Shown piece by piece: positions 37,788 to 38,051 of a DNA stretch of 38,051 nt; within the stretch, counting starts at the first letter, position 1, and each line of letters starts with the position of its first letter. Source of the stretch: a virus. The notes under the pieces are model-generated. The model was not told the origin of the DNA. It ran no database searches and was given only the letters and a program-made list of their open reading frames with translations. Made by a program: the position numbers and the translations under genes. The stretch spans positions 1 to 38,051 of IMG/VR virus record IMGVR_UViG_3300044621_001939. One strand, written 5' to 3'.

Positions 37788-38051
37788 ATGGCAACAACTA
37801 AAAACTTTGTTCCTGCGATATGGAGCACCAAAATTTTGCGTACGCTTGAAGATAATCTTGTGGCTAAAAAAGTTTGTTTTACCGATCATCAAGGCGAAAT
37901 TCGTAAAGCGGGCGACACCATTTACTTCAATGGACTTTCTGACCCTACCATTAACACCTATTCGGGTTCAGTGACGTATGAAACGCTTCAAGACTCGCAA
38001 CTCGCTTTACTCATCGACCAACAAAAGTATTTCGCATTTAAGGTCGATGAC
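37788..38051 (+). CDS. Major capsid protein, N-terminal part
   Basis: The first 88 codons of the coat gene, from ATG 37788 with AAAGGAG upstream. The frame continues exactly into base 128 of the window after the 127-base overlap is removed, for a total of 279 residues. The first 30 residues ('FVPAIWSTKILRTLEDNLVA'-type) form the helix arm seen in P22-like coat proteins. Confidence 0.85.
   Translation, partial: MATTKNFVPAIWSTKILRTLEDNLVAKKVCFTDHQGEIRKAGDTIYFNGLSDPTINTYSGSVTYETLQDSQLALLIDQQKYFAFKVDD
37925..38051. repeat. Terminal overlap, copy 2 (circular assembly)
   Basis: Exact second copy of bases 1-127. It should be trimmed when the genome is treated as a circle. Confidence 0.95.

Overview
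The window is one complete, circularly assembled genome of a temperate podovirus-like phage of a Gram-positive host. Bases 1-127 are repeated exactly at 37925-38051, inside the major capsid gene, so the circle is 37,924 bp and the capsid gene is only whole across the junction. The host is probably a member of the Bacillales, perhaps the Paenibacillaceae. This is inferred from strong AGGAGG-type ribosome binding sites, an ERF/Gp157/helicase-loader replication module, a large serine integrase, an ArpU-like late regulator and a secreted protein with a copper-amine-oxidase-like stalk domain. There is no tape measure, sheath or baseplate. The P22-like portal and coat, a gp10-like tail protein and a 2309-residue polyvalent virion protein suggest a short-tailed particle.

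Layout on the + strand. 32096-38051 continuing to 703 holds packaging and head genes: TerS, TerL, a basic protein, a membrane protein with a CTG start, portal, scaffold and coat. 728-8720 holds a decoration candidate, a C2H2 zinc-finger protein, a lectin-like protein, connector and tail proteins, a fibre and an internal virion protein. 8723-15918 holds the giant ejection-type protein and a basic partner. 15935-17364 is the lysis cassette, with a 54-residue zinc-ribbon gene read out of frame inside the holin-like reading frame. 17552-19088 holds the serine integrase and a 52-bp imperfect palindrome overlapping its stop codon, the likely attP. 19227-20071 is the lysogeny switch: CI-like and Cro-like genes with three 17-bp operators between them. 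20084-26733 is the early replication and recombination operon: Gp157, ERF annealing protein, a radical SAM enzyme, a MazG-like protein, an initiator with iterons, a helicase loader and RusA. 26778-28879 holds a secreted protein, a coiled-coil protein and the ArpU-like late regulator.

The standout region is on the - strand, 28913-31770. It holds small, mostly acidic genes with GGCC-rich DNA unlike the rest of the phage, including an ArdA-like anti-restriction protein. Three sequences there fold as type II hammerhead ribozymes: 31445-31502, 31101-31156 and 29902-29951. Each has the CUGANGA and GAAA cores, closed stems I and III, a NUH cleavage triplet and a 4-bp stem II. Their helices differ in sequence but keep pairing. 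Each lies just upstream of a small gene, four genes share a near-identical 16-nt leader, and two ribozymes share an identical 19-nt hairpin on their 5' side. Cleavage would leave the upstream RNA ending in a stem III hairpin and the downstream mRNA starting with a stem I hairpin. I propose an early anti-defence operon cut into separate mRNAs by ribozymes.

How it may work together. The CI/Cro operators set lysis or lysogeny, and the integrase acts on the adjacent attP. The early operon replicates from iterons inside the initiator gene. The ArpU-like protein then probably turns on the terS promoter, whose upstream direct repeats could be its binding sites. DNA is packaged from a region with 18-bp repeats just before terS.
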